A DNA stretch of 64,000 bases from assembly GCA_007922225.1 (NCBI GenBank), contig ML679962.1, positions 37,773,863 to 37,837,862 of the forward strand, given 5' to 3'. This document shows, piece after piece, positions 48,819 through 60,233 of this stretch (positions within the stretch are counted from its first letter, which is position 1; every line of letters begins with the position of its first letter). The notes under the pieces were generated by a model that was given only the letters and a program-made list of their open reading frames with translations, was not told the DNA's origin and did no database searches. Position numbers and translations under genes: made by a program. This stretch comes from Emydura subglobosa. Taxonomy: Eukaryota; Chordata; Testudines; Chelidae.

Positions 48819-49111
48819 GGAAAGGAAAACTGACTGCGTAGATGGTGTTTTAGCCCAAAAGGAAAAGGTGGTTTATTCTCACTCAACTAAACTTGAAAAT
48901 AAAGACAATATAAGGGAGACAAAAAACCCCAACCTCCAGGGTAGCGAGAGCCGTGATAGACAGCGCTGCACCTAGCACTGTGGAGACAGCCTGGACATGG
49001 ACTGACGTCCACACATGCAGTTAAAGCCACTTTACTCACCTGAGCAATTCCAGTGGGTCTGTTTGCATGGGTAAAGGTGGGCAGTGCCTGGCCCTGTGTC
49101 ACGGGTAGTTA

Positions 49112-49300
49112 GCAGGGTTGCTGTAGCCGTGTTGGTCCCAGGATATGAGAGAGACACGTGGGTGAGCTGGAGAGCTCTGTGTAAGCCCAACAGCTTGTCT
49201 CGCTCGCACCAACAGAAGCTGGTCCAATAAAAGATATTCCCTCACCCACCGCGTCTCGCTAATGAGCAAGCTCGTAATTCACCCCCGTCTAACCACGCTA
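49112..49300. repeat. foldback (inverted-repeat) element, copy 2
   Basis: The outer arms gagagacacgtgggtgag (49149-49166) and ctcacccaccgcgtctcgct (49241-49260) are near-complementary. The inner part, read in reverse, holds the unit gagctacacagagctc...gttggtg...ttggaccagc...tcttttattgg seen at 44425. Confidence 0.65.
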
Positions 49301-49584
49301 GTCATGTACCAGATTGGGGACATCTCCTTTTTTACGTTCTGCATGTTTTATTGTCTGTCTTTTGACTAAGCACAGGATACAGGTAAACTTGCAGGACTAT
49401 GGATATTCGTGCATGCAACAGGATAGCTGCATTTTCTGAGCAATGACAACGTGTGTGCATACTATGGCATACGCTATCGTTAAAGCTGAATTCCAACTCC
49501 TAGTATAAATTCTTTCCTTTACGTTACACAGCCTTCCGGCCAGCAAGTAACTTGTTTTGTCCAGACATGAATTGTTTTTGAAAA

Positions 49585-50228
49585 AATTTGAGCAATATTA
49601 GTGCATGCGGTTCTGGTCATCCCAGTTCACAAAAGATATATATTAGAAATGGAAAAAGAACAGAGAAGGGAAACAAAAATGATTAGGGACCCAGAACAGC
49701 TTCCATATGAGGAGAGATTAGAAAAAACTGGGACTGTTCATCTTAGAAAAGAGATGACTGAGGGGGATATGATAGAGGTCTGTAAAGCATGAATGATCTG
49801 GAGAAAGTGAATTAGGAAGTGTTATTCACCCCTTCACATAACACAGGAACCACGGGGCACCCACTGAAATTAATGGGCAGCAGGTTTCAAACAAACATAA
49901 GGAAGTATTTCTTCACGCAACGCTCGGTCAACCTGTGGAACTTGTTGCTGGGGCTGGTGTGAAGGCCAAAAGTATAACTATGAACTAGGTAAGTTCATGG
50001 AGTATTGGTCCATCGATGGCTATTAGCCCGGATGGTCAGGGACACAACCCCTGCTCTGGCTGTCCCTAGCCTCCGACTGCCAGATGCTGGGACTGGACGA
50101 CAGGGGATGGATCACTCGATGATTGCCCAGTTCTGGTCATTCCCTCTGAAGCCCCTGGCATTGGCTACTGTCAGCAGACAGGTCCCTGGGATAGATGGAC
50201 CCAGTCTGGCCGTTCTTATATTCTTAAT
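49585..50228 (+). mobile_element. CR1 LINE, end of RT ORF plus 3' UTR
   Basis: A decayed frame (49601-49792) carries EQRRETKMIRDPEQLPYEER and LRKEMTEGDMIEV, the C-terminal block of CR1/L2 reverse transcriptases (Q(R)RATKMI...LPYEERL..L...GD(L/M)IEVYK). It is followed by ggcagcaggtttcaaacaaa, cataaggaagtatttcttca and the standard end ctggccgttcttatattctta. Confidence 0.93.
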
Positions 50229-50774
50229 CCACAGAAGGAAGTGAAAACCTCACAAGCTGTCACTCGCTGACACTATGTCCATAGTGCAAGCCCGGGTTGC
50301 ACATGGCGCTCACGTGGCTCCCATCTAGCTAGTGTGGGAAGCAGAGTCACGAAGCCATGGCAGCTCGGAGCTCAGTGCAGGCGAGCCCCACAAGGAACTC
50401 CTGGGGGTTCCAGGCCGGTGTGGGCAGCCTGCACTCTAGTGCGTGCTGCTACGGCTTCACTGCTCCAGTGCCTGCGTTAGCTCCCGTAAAGTTCACTTGG
50501 GCATGTCTGCTGGAGATGCAGTCACCAGCACCAGCCCCTTTTGCAGCCTCCGCATACCTGGAATGGCTCCTTTTCTGCCTGTGGAGAGTGGGCTGGAGAC
50601 GTCTTACCTGCCTGCAGAAGGGGCCATGGGTTCCTCCACTGGGCCCCACCCACCTCTCAAGACATCCACTAGAGACAAAGATTGGCTCCTTGAGAACCTA
50701 CAAGTGTATTTGTTTTAAGAAAATTGACTGGGTCTGTTCTGACATGTGATATTGACAATTGGTATTTTAGAGAA
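50229..50774. other. no gene seen
   Basis: A 130-codon plus-strand frame (50357-50749) overlaps others and has no family resemblance. Confidence 0.45.
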
Positions 50775-50890
50775 ACAAGTTGGATGAGGTAATACCTTTT
50801 ATTGGACCAACTTCTTCAAGTGAGGAAGAGTAAGGGTAAGCTCAGAAGAGCATCTCTTTCACCAACAGAGGTTGGTCCAATACAGATAAA
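50775..50890. repeat. foldback element, copy 3
   Basis: The perfect 12-bp arms TATTGGACCAAC (50800-50811) and GTTGGTCCAATA (50871-50882) flank a 59-base spacer containing gaggaagagtaagggtaagc. A poly(A) run (50928-50942) lies shortly downstream. Confidence 0.75.
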
Positions 50891-51336
50891 AATAAAAGTA
50901 AATATTGTATTATGTGTTGAAACAGTGAAAAAAAAAAAAAAAGATTGAATTCTGCCAAAGCTACATGCGGGATGTGATATGCCGAATGTATGTTTTACGT
51001 GCTGGAACATGTAAACAAATGCCAGATTGTCTGTCAGAAGGGAGAACAGTCAGGTGAAAAGCTGAGCCAACCAGCAACCTGATCAGGTACAGCTGAGTTA
51101 GCAAACCAAGTGCAGAGTTAGGTAGGAGAGTGTTTACACAATACATAATGAATAACTTTGTAACATGTATTTAAGGCGCACACCTGAACGTGGGCGTATG
51201 CTTGCATTTAACCCTGTGCTGTGCCTGTTTCACACAAATTGTTTCATTTTGTTAATGTTGTAACCGTATAACAATGTAAACACGATCTCTTGTGTACTAT
51301 CGAAAGTAAAAGATGATATTTGAATTCATAGTTTAA

Positions 51337-51415
51337 TATAATAGAATCATAGAAGATGAGGGTTGGAAGGGCCCGCAGGAGATCATCTGGTCCCACCCTC
51401 TGCTCAAAGCAGGTG
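51337..51415 (-). mobile_element. CR1 LINE 3' tail fragment
   Basis: The plus strand reads atagaatcatagaagatgag, ggttggaagggcccgcagg, agatcatctggtcccaccct, ctgctcaaagcagg, the reverse of the CR1 3' end. Confidence 0.88.
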
Positions 51416-52495
51416 TACTGCACCGTCATCTCTGCTAATGGCCCCATGGTCGCGTCTCTCTGGTCAGGCAGCACCCTGGAGCTGTATGACTGTTTGCTGG
51501 TGGATCACTTCTCCACCAGAAAATACTGATTCGCTGAAATGGGAACACTGTGCAGGAATAGACCCATTGCACTCAAACGTGAGATGAAAAGTGACCAAAC
51601 CCTGTCATGTCGATACGGGTCAGAGCATGGTGATCTTTGTGTGGCTGCTGATGGACGAGACAAGCCTATTCATTGCTAAAGAAGGGTGGTTCTCCTGGAA
51701 AACCTAAAGAGCCCCTGCTCCCATGTGGCTTATGAATCTACTGCGGGATTCTCTCCTAGACCTACTGTATCCTGCAGCTTGAACAGCTTGGTCAATGTCT
51801 AGAACAAAAGAAAAAGTATAAGAAGAAAGGGGCAAAATTAGGTTCCCAGGAGAAGGCCTCACTGTAGCTATAATCAAGCTGGTTTATCACCCTCGGGCAC
51901 AGACAGTGAGTGTATTCTGTACGGTAGCTGGTAATATCAGGAGCAGGAGGGTTACACTACTGCTGAGCATCTCTTATTTTTCATTGCCGCACATAGGGTA
52001 GGTGGTGCAGAACATCAGCCCTCTCCTTCCTTGCAAACCATCTGATCCATCTTTAAAAACCAATAGGAATGCATTTTATCTGTCTATAATAAAGCCATTA
52101 TTACCAGCAGAGCGTATGCAATTTGTCTCGCTGGGGGATGGTAGTGCAAACATGAAACAGGCCGTGGGAAACACATTTGAGTCCAGGATACTGCGAGCAG
52201 CGCTAATCACGTGGACACTTTTTCTATGCCACTTCAGTCTTGTTTACAAAAAGCATCTGCATCAGAGCCGAGTTCTGTTGTACGCAGCGGTAGAAGCAAA
52301 GTGGTTAGAAGACAGAGCAGAAGCTGCTGTGCACACCATAGGCATTCCTCGTTCAAACAGCGTGCAGTCTCGGGGGGGTTCTCGAGCATGAATTCATTTA
52401 TCTTGCCAAGTGTAGACAGGCGATGAAAAGCAGAACAGGTTTTTCTCTCAGTCCAAAACCAGATTTTTAGCAGCTCTTTAAAGTAAGATTTGCAA
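51416..52495. other. no gene seen
   Basis: No exon recognised; a 129-codon frame at 52002-52391 has no resemblance. Confidence 0.45.
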
Positions 52496-52572
52496 ATACG
52501 ACTCGTAGGGTTTAAAGCCAGAAGGGACAATTAGATCGTCTAGTCTGACCTCCTGTATATCGTGCGCTATTA
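52496..52572 (-). mobile_element. CR1 LINE 3' tail fragment
   Basis: The plus strand reads gtagggtttaaagccagaag, ggacaattagatcgtctagt, ctgacctcctgtat, the reversed end of a CR1 subfamily. Confidence 0.88.
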
Positions 52573-55500
52573 AATGTCACTGTTACCCTGTACTGAGCCC
52601 AGTGACTTGCATTTGATTGAAGCATACCTTTATATGTTATCATTTTTACAGCTTACTGTGCCTTGAATACAAACCAGGCAGCACGGCTTAGGAGTCCTTG
52701 CATGGAGTTACCAGAGACTCACATCGTCACAGGCCGTGCTGCAGCGACGCAGAAGTCAGCCAGCTGACACTCTGCTGTAACCGGTGGAATTAGGCCAGGG
52801 AACAGCTACAGTCTGATCTCACACGGGCCCAGTTTAGACCAGCTGAAGATCTGGACCTTTAGGCTGGATTCAGATCACGTTTTCCTCCATTTTACACCGG
52901 TATCGCACCACTGACGGTGTGGGAGTTAAATCCCACTTACACTGGTGGGAGGGAGGAGAAAGGGGCTCATTTTGACGTGAGCTTTCCCACTGACAGCATG
53001 TCCTAAAAGTAGAGCCATCCCAGCTGTCCACCTACCTCAACTGGATGTGGAGAGCCCATGGGAACATGCAGTCACTGTCCTACAGAATCACATTGAAATG
53101 CTTACCTGGGAGCCTTCCATGGGAGGTTACTGTTATTATATTCATCAGCTCTTCCCTCACTAGAATGGCTGGAATGCAAATCATTTCTGCCCGGCCCTGC
53201 CCAGCCCTGCCTTGCCAGCCGCGTGACTCTACACAGAAAGGATCTGGAATTTAACCAGAACCTTGCGGGGCAACATGGGCTAGGAATCCTGTCGGATTAA
53301 AAACGTATCTGCGTAGCAATCGTGCTGTATTGGACCCTAGTGGCTTTTTTAAAAGGAAGTGATTTGTTTGAACGACGTTAAGATTTCAGAAACTGGGGGG
53401 GAGGGGTGTCCTTAAAGCCTCCCCCCCCCCCTTCTTGCTACAAGCACAATGCAGAATTTTGACCTGGGAACATACACTGAGCCTTCCCTGAACCTTCACT
53501 ACTTCTCTAGGCAGCTTCGCACGTGGCTTGATCTGCCCATCTTATCTGTGTTGCTTGAGTTTCTCCTCCGTCCTCTCCAAACAGCTTCCCAGCAGGAAGG
53601 GGGCAGGAGCACTCCCCCTGGAAGTAACACCATGTGCCACTCGCTACCTCAGTCCAGCAGGGCTTGAGCAGACAGACAGGGACCATTTCTCCCACTAGCT
53701 GCTCCGAAAGCCATTCTCAAAGTTTGCTCATTTCACATGCAGCCATGACTATGGATCAGAGTCAAGCTGGGAACACAGAGCCCTGCCATCACACCACACG
53801 GTTAGGGGATTCAAGGTTAACAATATCAATGGGTTTCAACTGAAAAAGAGAAATGTGGCTTTTAATTGCACATCTTTGCGTGTGTGAACCCCCTTCCCCC
53901 CCACTCCACACTCCTGAGTGATATCAACCACATCAGCTCATTTTCCAAACACCAAGCTGGGGAGAGACGGTTGCTGGGGGCAGCTTTGTATCCTGCACAC
54001 TAAATCTGCAGCCGGCAGGGGGTGGGATGGGCACGAGGCATACTCCAAAGGGACCCAGGGTTTGAAATTGTTCATTTTCCTGCATCCCCTGAGTGTGAAG
54101 GGCACTAGATACGATGGGTCTGACTCCAGGCTCGGTCACACCCCCGTAAATGAGGAGGAAAGGCAGTGCAGTAACTGCTGTAAAATGGGTGTGAGACCCA
54201 CCTCAGACGAAGAAATTTCGATACAAGCATTGATGCTTTCAGGTGAAATCCTCAGCGGTGTTATGTCAGCGGACATAGGGAAGATAGTAGGCTGGGGACC
54301 ATCTCGGGGTTTGAAGGTCTGCATCATGTTTGGTGGCAGACTCCAGAGCCCAGCAGAGACAGCGTACGTGCCAGCTCTGCCCCGGCACCGGGCAGTGATC
54401 CTGCCTCTGACACTCCTCAAATAGCTAGAGTGAAAAGAGGCAAAGAAGCAAACCCACACTGGCCTCTGCTGGCCAAAGACCTACATGCTCCTGGGAATAG
54501 GGGAAGGAAAACAAAAGACCACACCAGCCCCACCAGCATTCAGTACACATTCATTAGGGAGGAAGGATGGTTTTGTGTCAAAAGGGGTGGGGCGTCCGAC
54601 AAAAAATAGCCATCAACGTTATGAGAACATCCACACTGTTCTCAAGCAGCCGACAGAAACCACAACTACCATCTCCCTTGTGATTCAAACAATGGAGTCA
54701 AGGTGAGGTTCCTATTTTTGTCTGCCCTTTCCCCCCCCCCTTCCCTCCCTCCATAAAAGGGAGGCGAGAGGGGAAGGGATAAAAAACCAGAAAAGTCTTT
54801 GATTAGATTCAATTCAGCATCTAGAACTACAATGAAAATGTTTTTCAATGATTTCTCCCAAAAGGAAAAAGGAAACCCCGTTCTCAGCAAACCAGAGCCT
54901 TTCCCGTGCGTTTGGAACGTTTTGCAGAGGAGAATCCCCTTTGTCTGACAGCCCCATTGCTGGCAGCGTGCTGACCTCAGCTGAGCCCGCTTTGACTGGA
55001 CTCTGCCCTCCCCCAGGAGCTGTGCTGAGCATCAGCGCTCTCGCCTCAAGTGGCCAGCAGTTGCTGATGGAGAACAAGGACTGAATGGCTGAGGAGAAGG
55101 CCCGGTCTCAGCTGTCAGGCCAGGGGCTGTCATGGGGAAACCTTGGCTCGTAAAGGAATTGTGCCCCACCAGGAATCACAGCGAGGGGCTGGGACAAACA
55201 CCAGGTCTCTGCTGCCCCGGGCGTGATTTCCCACGAGTCCCACCCGCGGGTGGGTTTGGCCTGATTCCCCAGGCTCTCGGGACAGCGTTCGGAGGCCCAA
55301 GTGGGATGGGACCTGGAAAGTGACTCGGGGAGTTCCAGCCGGGGAAGCTGTGCCCGGGGGGCCGTGCAGCTCCCAGCAGCCTGGCACATTGGGGTACACG
55401 GAGCGGGGTACAGGACCCACGTGCAGCTCTTTTGCCAAAGCCTCTGTTTACCCTGAGCTGAGCCCCTGGGTCGTGTTTTGGCAGGGCCCCCTCCTTCCTT

Positions 55501-56260
55501 CTCCCCGCCCCGGCCCAGCCCCGTGTGGGGTATGAAATTCTATTTCTACCTCTGGCTTTGTTCTCCATGCCTCCCTTGCTCCCCTGCCCGGGGCTGGGGT
55601 GGGGGAAGACTCCGCACCAGCCCTTCTCCAGGTCCAGATTACCCCCTACGCTCCCCCAGCCCGCCAGCTCTGCTGCTTGGGGCTGGGGCAGGCTGCAGCC
55701 CAGGAGATTCCCACTCCCAGCCTCCCACTGGGCAGCAGCTCCCGGCTGGTGGGGTTGGTGCCATGACAACCCCGGCCCCGCAGTAATTCAGAGCAGCCCA
55801 GAGGCTGCCTTAACACATTCCAGCTAGTAGCCTCCAAGGAGCTGTTTGCCACCCAGGAGCACCAGTGCACTCCAGCCACCCCTCCTCCTTGTCCCACGTC
55901 CCCCAGGCAGCTGGGGCCGGGGGCACAGGAGCTGACTCCATGGGCTGTGTCAGCCGCAGATTTCTCCACGCTGGAGGAAAGGCCAGCTAGGGAAACCAGG
56001 CTGCTATCCGGCCTCTCTGTGCTGGGCCCAGGTCACAGCTCATGGCCAGGCCTGCCGTCTGCTCCTGGCTGCTCTAGTAAAAACCCTCCTGAATGGGGCT
56101 TCCCTCATTCCCACTTCAGGACACCCGACTCTTGCAGCTGCCCTGACAAACTCTCACGAAAGAACCGCTGGCGCTTTCTCCAGGCGATTTTCTACCTAGT
56201 TGGTGAGAAAAAGAGGCCACTTTGGATCATCTGGTTCCAAAAGCTGTTAAAACTCTGCAT
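52573..56260. other. no gene seen; intergenic
   Basis: The stretch contains C-rich runs near 53421 and 54730 and a GC-rich block at 55000-56000 with low CpG. Frames of 168-197 codons there overlap on both strands and are attributed to composition. Confidence 0.45.
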
Positions 56261-57881
56261 TTTATTTGCTAAAAACAGTAACATGATAGTTAACTTAGCA
56301 TAAAAATGACAGTATAAAATGTGGATCTGTGTACACAGCATGGCCAGCACTTAGTTATCCGTCCCCCTCCATGCCCAGAATTAGCAACAGACAGCTGAGC
56401 GGAACTGGTACGTGACCTGCCAAGTTGTTTAAAAAAAACCCCACAATTATCATCAGAGAAAAATAAATTCCATGCAACTTTTTAAATAGTAAAAAATAGA
56501 AACTTTCCCTTCTACGGGCACAAGTTTTCATTGTGCGTGTAATATGATTTCTGTGTGGGGCTGAGATCTGCTGAGCATGAGTGCACGGTCAGCACCCCTT
56601 AGCCGGATCACTCATTCCATATTTAGCAGCAAATGAGTGAACACATGTAATGATCCCAAAGCTCATGAGATTTGGTGTTTGTTCTTAAAGACGCAGCTCC
56701 TGGAGTCAGGTGATTATCTCAGCTTTCATTTAAAAAGTAAAGTAAGTTTCTAGCCCCATTCAATAGCAAAGAACTGCTGAAAACTGTGAAACCTAAACGG
56801 CTCAAACACCAGAAGGAAATAAAAAGAGACCAACACATTATTTTTTAAAAATCCCATGGTTTTTAAGCCAGTCCCATGATTTTGAGGGTCCCCACTCATG
56901 ATCTTGGAGTGGCTGAGATTGGTGATATTGCAAACGCTGACAGGCAATTACAACCTGCACTCCGGGTGAAATTCTAGTCTCCTGTGCAGATCACGAGCAC
57001 CAGCTCTGTGCACGGCTTACATCCCACCTGAGCTCTGTTTTGAAGGCTGCAGTAGCACACAAGTCTGGTGCTGCACCCTCTTGAGTGTGGGATCCAGAGA
57101 AAGGAACGATGGGTAAAACTGTGCACGGGGCAGGAAGAACGGACTGAACAAAAGCTGCGGGTTAAAAGTTTCTCCTGCAGTATCAGCGCGGAGGAAGCTG
57201 GTTGTGTGTGGAACAGATAAGTGAATGCTGGCCGTATTTGCATCATGCCGAAGGGGGGCCCATAAGGAATTCCAGTGGAAACAATGATAAATATAAGGGA
57301 ACGTGCCTCACCCCGTTCGATCCTCATCATATGGCAAGGCAGCTTGTCACCACTCAATGTAGAGGGACACAAACGCCACAAACACACGTTTTTCTCAGCA
57401 CCAAGGCCTGAATGGCCTGGGCAAGGCCCAGACACAGCAGCAATCCTTTGGGTTTCTGAGCCAGAGAGCAGCAGCCCATTTGCCCTGCTGCATACTGCGA
57501 GCCCAAGCTGTGCGCCGGCTCCCGAGAACAGAGCCTGCAGAGAGGGGTGCCTGGACTGACAGAGAGCCCTGTGGCTCAAGCCCTGTGCTGGAGGGGAGCA
57601 CCAGCACACATCCCCCCATCCCCACAGCAGCATCTATGGACTACCCCCAGTCCCTCCGCTTGGAGGGACTGGAGTGTATTTTCCTGCCCTCTCAGCCCCT
57701 GGACTTGGGCTTTCCTCTGTCTCTCTCTCCTCCACGATCCGCTCCTCCCTGCACTGACTGCTCTAACAATAAATACTACGGCTTCCGGTATTTTTAAAAT
57801 CGCGATTTTCCAACATTAAAATAAAAAAAAATAAAAAAAACCCAGTGTGTGTTAAAAATAACGCAGCACAACGCAGGCGGC
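56261..57881 (-). other. SLC6A14: probable 3' UTR and downstream flank of SLC6A14
   Basis: Between the SLC6A14 stop and the first canonical AATAAA on the minus strand (56261-56266 on the plus strand, TTTATT) lie about 1.6 kb without recognisable exons. An A/T run just after the stop (57817-57840) and a strong hairpin (57647-57672) are the visible structures. The UTR end is inferred only from the poly(A) hexamer; transcript data are not available. Long frames here, including a 219-codon minus-strand frame, have no family resemblance and are treated as chance. Confidence 0.4.
57647..57672. other. perfect 11-bp hairpin in SLC6A14 3' UTR
   Basis: The arms CCAGTCCCTCC and GGAGGGACTGG are exact reverse complements separated by four bases (gctt). 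The stem is GC-rich, and it lies 210-235 bases past the SLC6A14 stop codon, so in the transcript it would form a stable stem-loop. Confidence 0.75.
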
Positions 57882-58031
57882 TCATCGCTCTTTGTGCACG
57901 ACGCCATCCATGGTGGGGATCTCGTGGTCTCTTTCCTGGTGGGGATCTGCCATGTGGCTGTATCTCTCACCGCGATGACATTCCAGGAAGGGACCCCAGT
58001 TCGCAGCTGGCCGGCAGCAGCTGGCAATACG
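57882..58031 (-). CDS. SLC6A14: SLC6A14 last coding exon, cytoplasmic C-terminal tail and stop
   Basis: The exon has 49 codons plus TGA (57882-57884). It follows acceptor gtttccttcccag and joins in phase 0 after LWQ. It encodes RIASCCRPAANWGPFLE, then CHRGERYSHMADP and an acidic tail with DHEIPT, ending in HKER. The CCRPA.NWGP.LE, HRGERY..M.DP and DHEIPT blocks correspond in order to the human SLC6A14 tail as I recall it; the last dozen residues diverge. This region should be intracellular and carry trafficking signals in the family. The exon is intact, so the gene looks functional here. The 2.2-kb upstream intron is mostly transposon DNA. Confidence 0.95.
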   Translation of the reverse strand, partial: RIASCCRPAANWGPFLECHRGERYSHMADPHQERDHEIPTMDGVVHKER

Positions 58032-58509
58032 CTGGGAAGGAAACAAAACCACATTCCCCAAAAGGGGATTTAATCTCGGGTGCTGATATTTCTTCGCATG
58101 TGTTTATTCTCTTGGACGGGTTTTATTTTGTCATTTTTAGTTGGACAGCGGGGAGAAATCTCAGCACCGACCTCCCCGCTGCCCCCACCCTCTGCTTGAC
58201 ATCCACAAATCAAAGCGATCCGAACAGTGGGTTACAAATCACAAGTGCCCAGCCAGTTCAGTTGCATTTAAAGCTCGTTCTGCAAAGGTGCCTGGGTTGA
58301 TGGACTTCTTCTAGCAGACGTTCATCCCCTGCACACCTCGTCTGCTCTCCTCTGCTTCCCTGGCAGCTGCCCCACGCTCACCTCTATGGTGGAAGGTGAC
58401 ATCAGAAATAGGTCACCCTTTTCCCTGTTCCTCCTCTTCCCTGTCTCCATCTTTGCCTGCTGGCTCAATTCATTTGCATACTGCAATCTAATTTGCTGAA
58501 ACTAAATGA

Positions 58510-59130
58510 GCTGAAGAATAAATGGATAAAAAGTGGCCATCAACAAGTTGAGGCTTGAAATTAGACGAAGGTTTCTAACCCTCAGAGGAGTAAAGCTCTT
58601 GAACAGCCTTCCAAGAGGAGCAGGGGGGGCAAAAATCCTAAATGACTTCGAGACTGAGACTGATCTATTTATGGAGGGGATGATCTGCCTATAATGGCAT
58701 GTAGCCAATCTGCGACTGCAACTAGCAAATATCCTGCATGACAGGTGATGGGACACTAGATGGGAAGAACTCGGTTACTACAGACAATTCTTTCCCAGGT
58801 GTCTGGATGGTCCTGCCCACATGCTCAGTGTCTAACTGATCGCCAGATTTGGGGGCAGGAAGGAATTTCTCCCCAGGTCAGAGAGGCCCTGAGTCTCTGC
58901 CATTCTCTGCAGCGTGGGGCATGGGTCAGTTGCAGGTTTAAACTAGTGTCAATGGGGGATACTCTGTACCTTGACATCTTCAAATCATGATGAGGATTTC
59001 AGTAACTTAGCCAGAGGTTAGGGGTCTATTACAGGAGTGGGTGGGTGAGGTTCTGTGGCCCGCGTTGTGCAGAAGGTCAGACTAGATTCATGATGGTCCC
59101 TTCTGGCCTTAAAGTCTAGGAATCTATCAG
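58510..59130 (+). mobile_element. CR1-type LINE 3' fragment in last intron of SLC6A14
   Basis: The segment shows the decayed end of a CR1-like element: a region resembling the last RT residues and 3' UTR (ttgaacagccttccaagagg), and a terminal block gtcagactagattcatgatgg followed by tcccttctggcc and ttaaagtc. That terminal block is the shared CR1 3' end seen, in reverse, at 52496 and 31570. It is inserted antisense to SLC6A14. Frames are broken throughout; boundaries are approximate. Confidence 0.75.
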
Positions 59131-59149
59131 CTGGCAAAGACATCCAGAC

Positions 59150-59965
59150 AGCCAGCCAGACCAGACTATTACACGGAGACCATATGATATTCCTGAGATA
59201 TAGCGATGCTATTTTCACCCTCTGCACAGATGACCAACTCCCTCATAGATTTCCACCACAACCTCAACCACCACCACCCACCCGTCCATTAAACCCCCTC
59301 TGGAGCGCTCCCATACTAGCACCAACTTCCTGGACCTGATAAGCTTCAGCAATGGAACCCTTACGACAAGCATGTACAAGACACTCACGGCTCACCACGC
59401 CTGCCTTCACAGACCCAGCAGCCACCCCAAACACCCCAAGACATCTGTTATCTACAGCCAGACACTCCCAGACCACAGAATATGCTCCAAGGAGAAAGTC
59501 CAAGACATGCACCTTAGCACACTTAAAACCGCCTTCACAAACAAGGACTCTCCACCAGAGAAATAGATCACATCAAGGAATGGGCCACCCAAATACCCTG
59601 AGAGAACCTGCTTCAATACAGATATAAACCCCCACAGGCACCTGCCACCCAGCACTGGAACCCATATGGGGAGGGGGGGACATCAAACAGTTACAACCCA
59701 CACTCGATGGGGATCCCCTCCTGAAAGGAATCTTTCCTGAACCCCCTCTTCTGGACTTCAAACACCTCCCAGCATCTCCAACCCTATCATCAGAAGCAAG
59801 CTCCCTTCAGACCAGGACACCCCAGTGCAAAGCAGCACCAGACCCTGCCAGAACAACAGATGCAAAACCTGCAGATGTATCTCCACTGCTACAATGATCA
59901 ACACCGCCCCCCCCCCCCACCCCAACACACCTTTCAAGCTTCAGGGTCCTACACATGCCTGACTT
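59150..59965 (+). mobile_element. Penelope-like retroelement remnant (RT end plus start of GIY-YIG region)
   Basis: Plus-strand frames show, in order: FLRYSDAIFTLC at about 59188-59223, the counterpart of the RT catalytic FLRYIDDIF motif; a broken stretch resembling DFHHNLN..HP; then ERSHTSTNFLDLISFSNG and TSMYKTL, followed by SSHPKHPKTSVIYSQTLPDH and RICS (59300-59490), which is the thumb region of Penelope-like RTs; and near 59845-59945 CQNNRCKTC and FKLQGSYTC-like pieces (in different frames), the Cys-containing linker before the GIY-YIG endonuclease. The catalytic pair YxDD reads YSDA, and several frameshifts and stops are present, so it is dead. It lies in the last SLC6A14 intron, antisense to the gene, and abuts the CR1 copy. 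Confidence 0.8.
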
Positions 59966-60233
59966 TAGATTTGGAAGTGCATCGTTCAGACTTGGGGATA
60001 CCAACCGAAGCAGTAAAGGAGATCATGAAGACCAGGACAGATTGCATGTCTTCACCCAGGGAAACACAGACCACTGCCAAATGCCAGGGATTTGTTTTGA
60101 GCCAGCAAGTTTATCTGATTAACTCAAGAAGCCAGGGTCTTATCCTGCCCCCTGTGAAGTCACTGTAAGTATTCCCATTAATTTCAGGCAGGGCAGGATT
60201 GGCCCCAGGGCAGATGTTCTCTTAGGCCCTTAC

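Larger units (their letters stand above)
58032..60233 (-). other. last intron of SLC6A14
   Basis: 2202 bases, of which about two thirds is the CR1 fragment and the Penelope-like remnant. No extra exon seen; the C run at 59909-59918 lies in the Penelope-like segment. Confidence 0.8.

Noticed and set aside
49601..49792. Short gene encoding a 63-residue protein
   Set aside because: It is the decayed C-terminal end of a CR1 reverse transcriptase, followed by the CR1 3' UTR.
55176..55769. 197-codon minus-strand frame
   Set aside because: GC-rich, Pro/Gly-rich translation with overlapping frames on both strands; compositional.
56974..57633. 219-codon minus-strand frame
   Set aside because: It lies in the probable SLC6A14 3' UTR, has no family resemblance, and overlaps long frames in other phases and on the opposite strand.
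36000..57800. A homologue of CT83, the mammalian neighbour of SLC6A14
   Set aside because: No frame or splice-bounded block resembling it was found in the intergenic interval, although such a short, fast-evolving protein could be missed by eye.
59352..59627. Stand-alone host gene of 91 codons
   Set aside because: It overlaps the Penelope-like remnant; the recognisable motifs are in the other frame (59300-59566) and belong to the retroelement.
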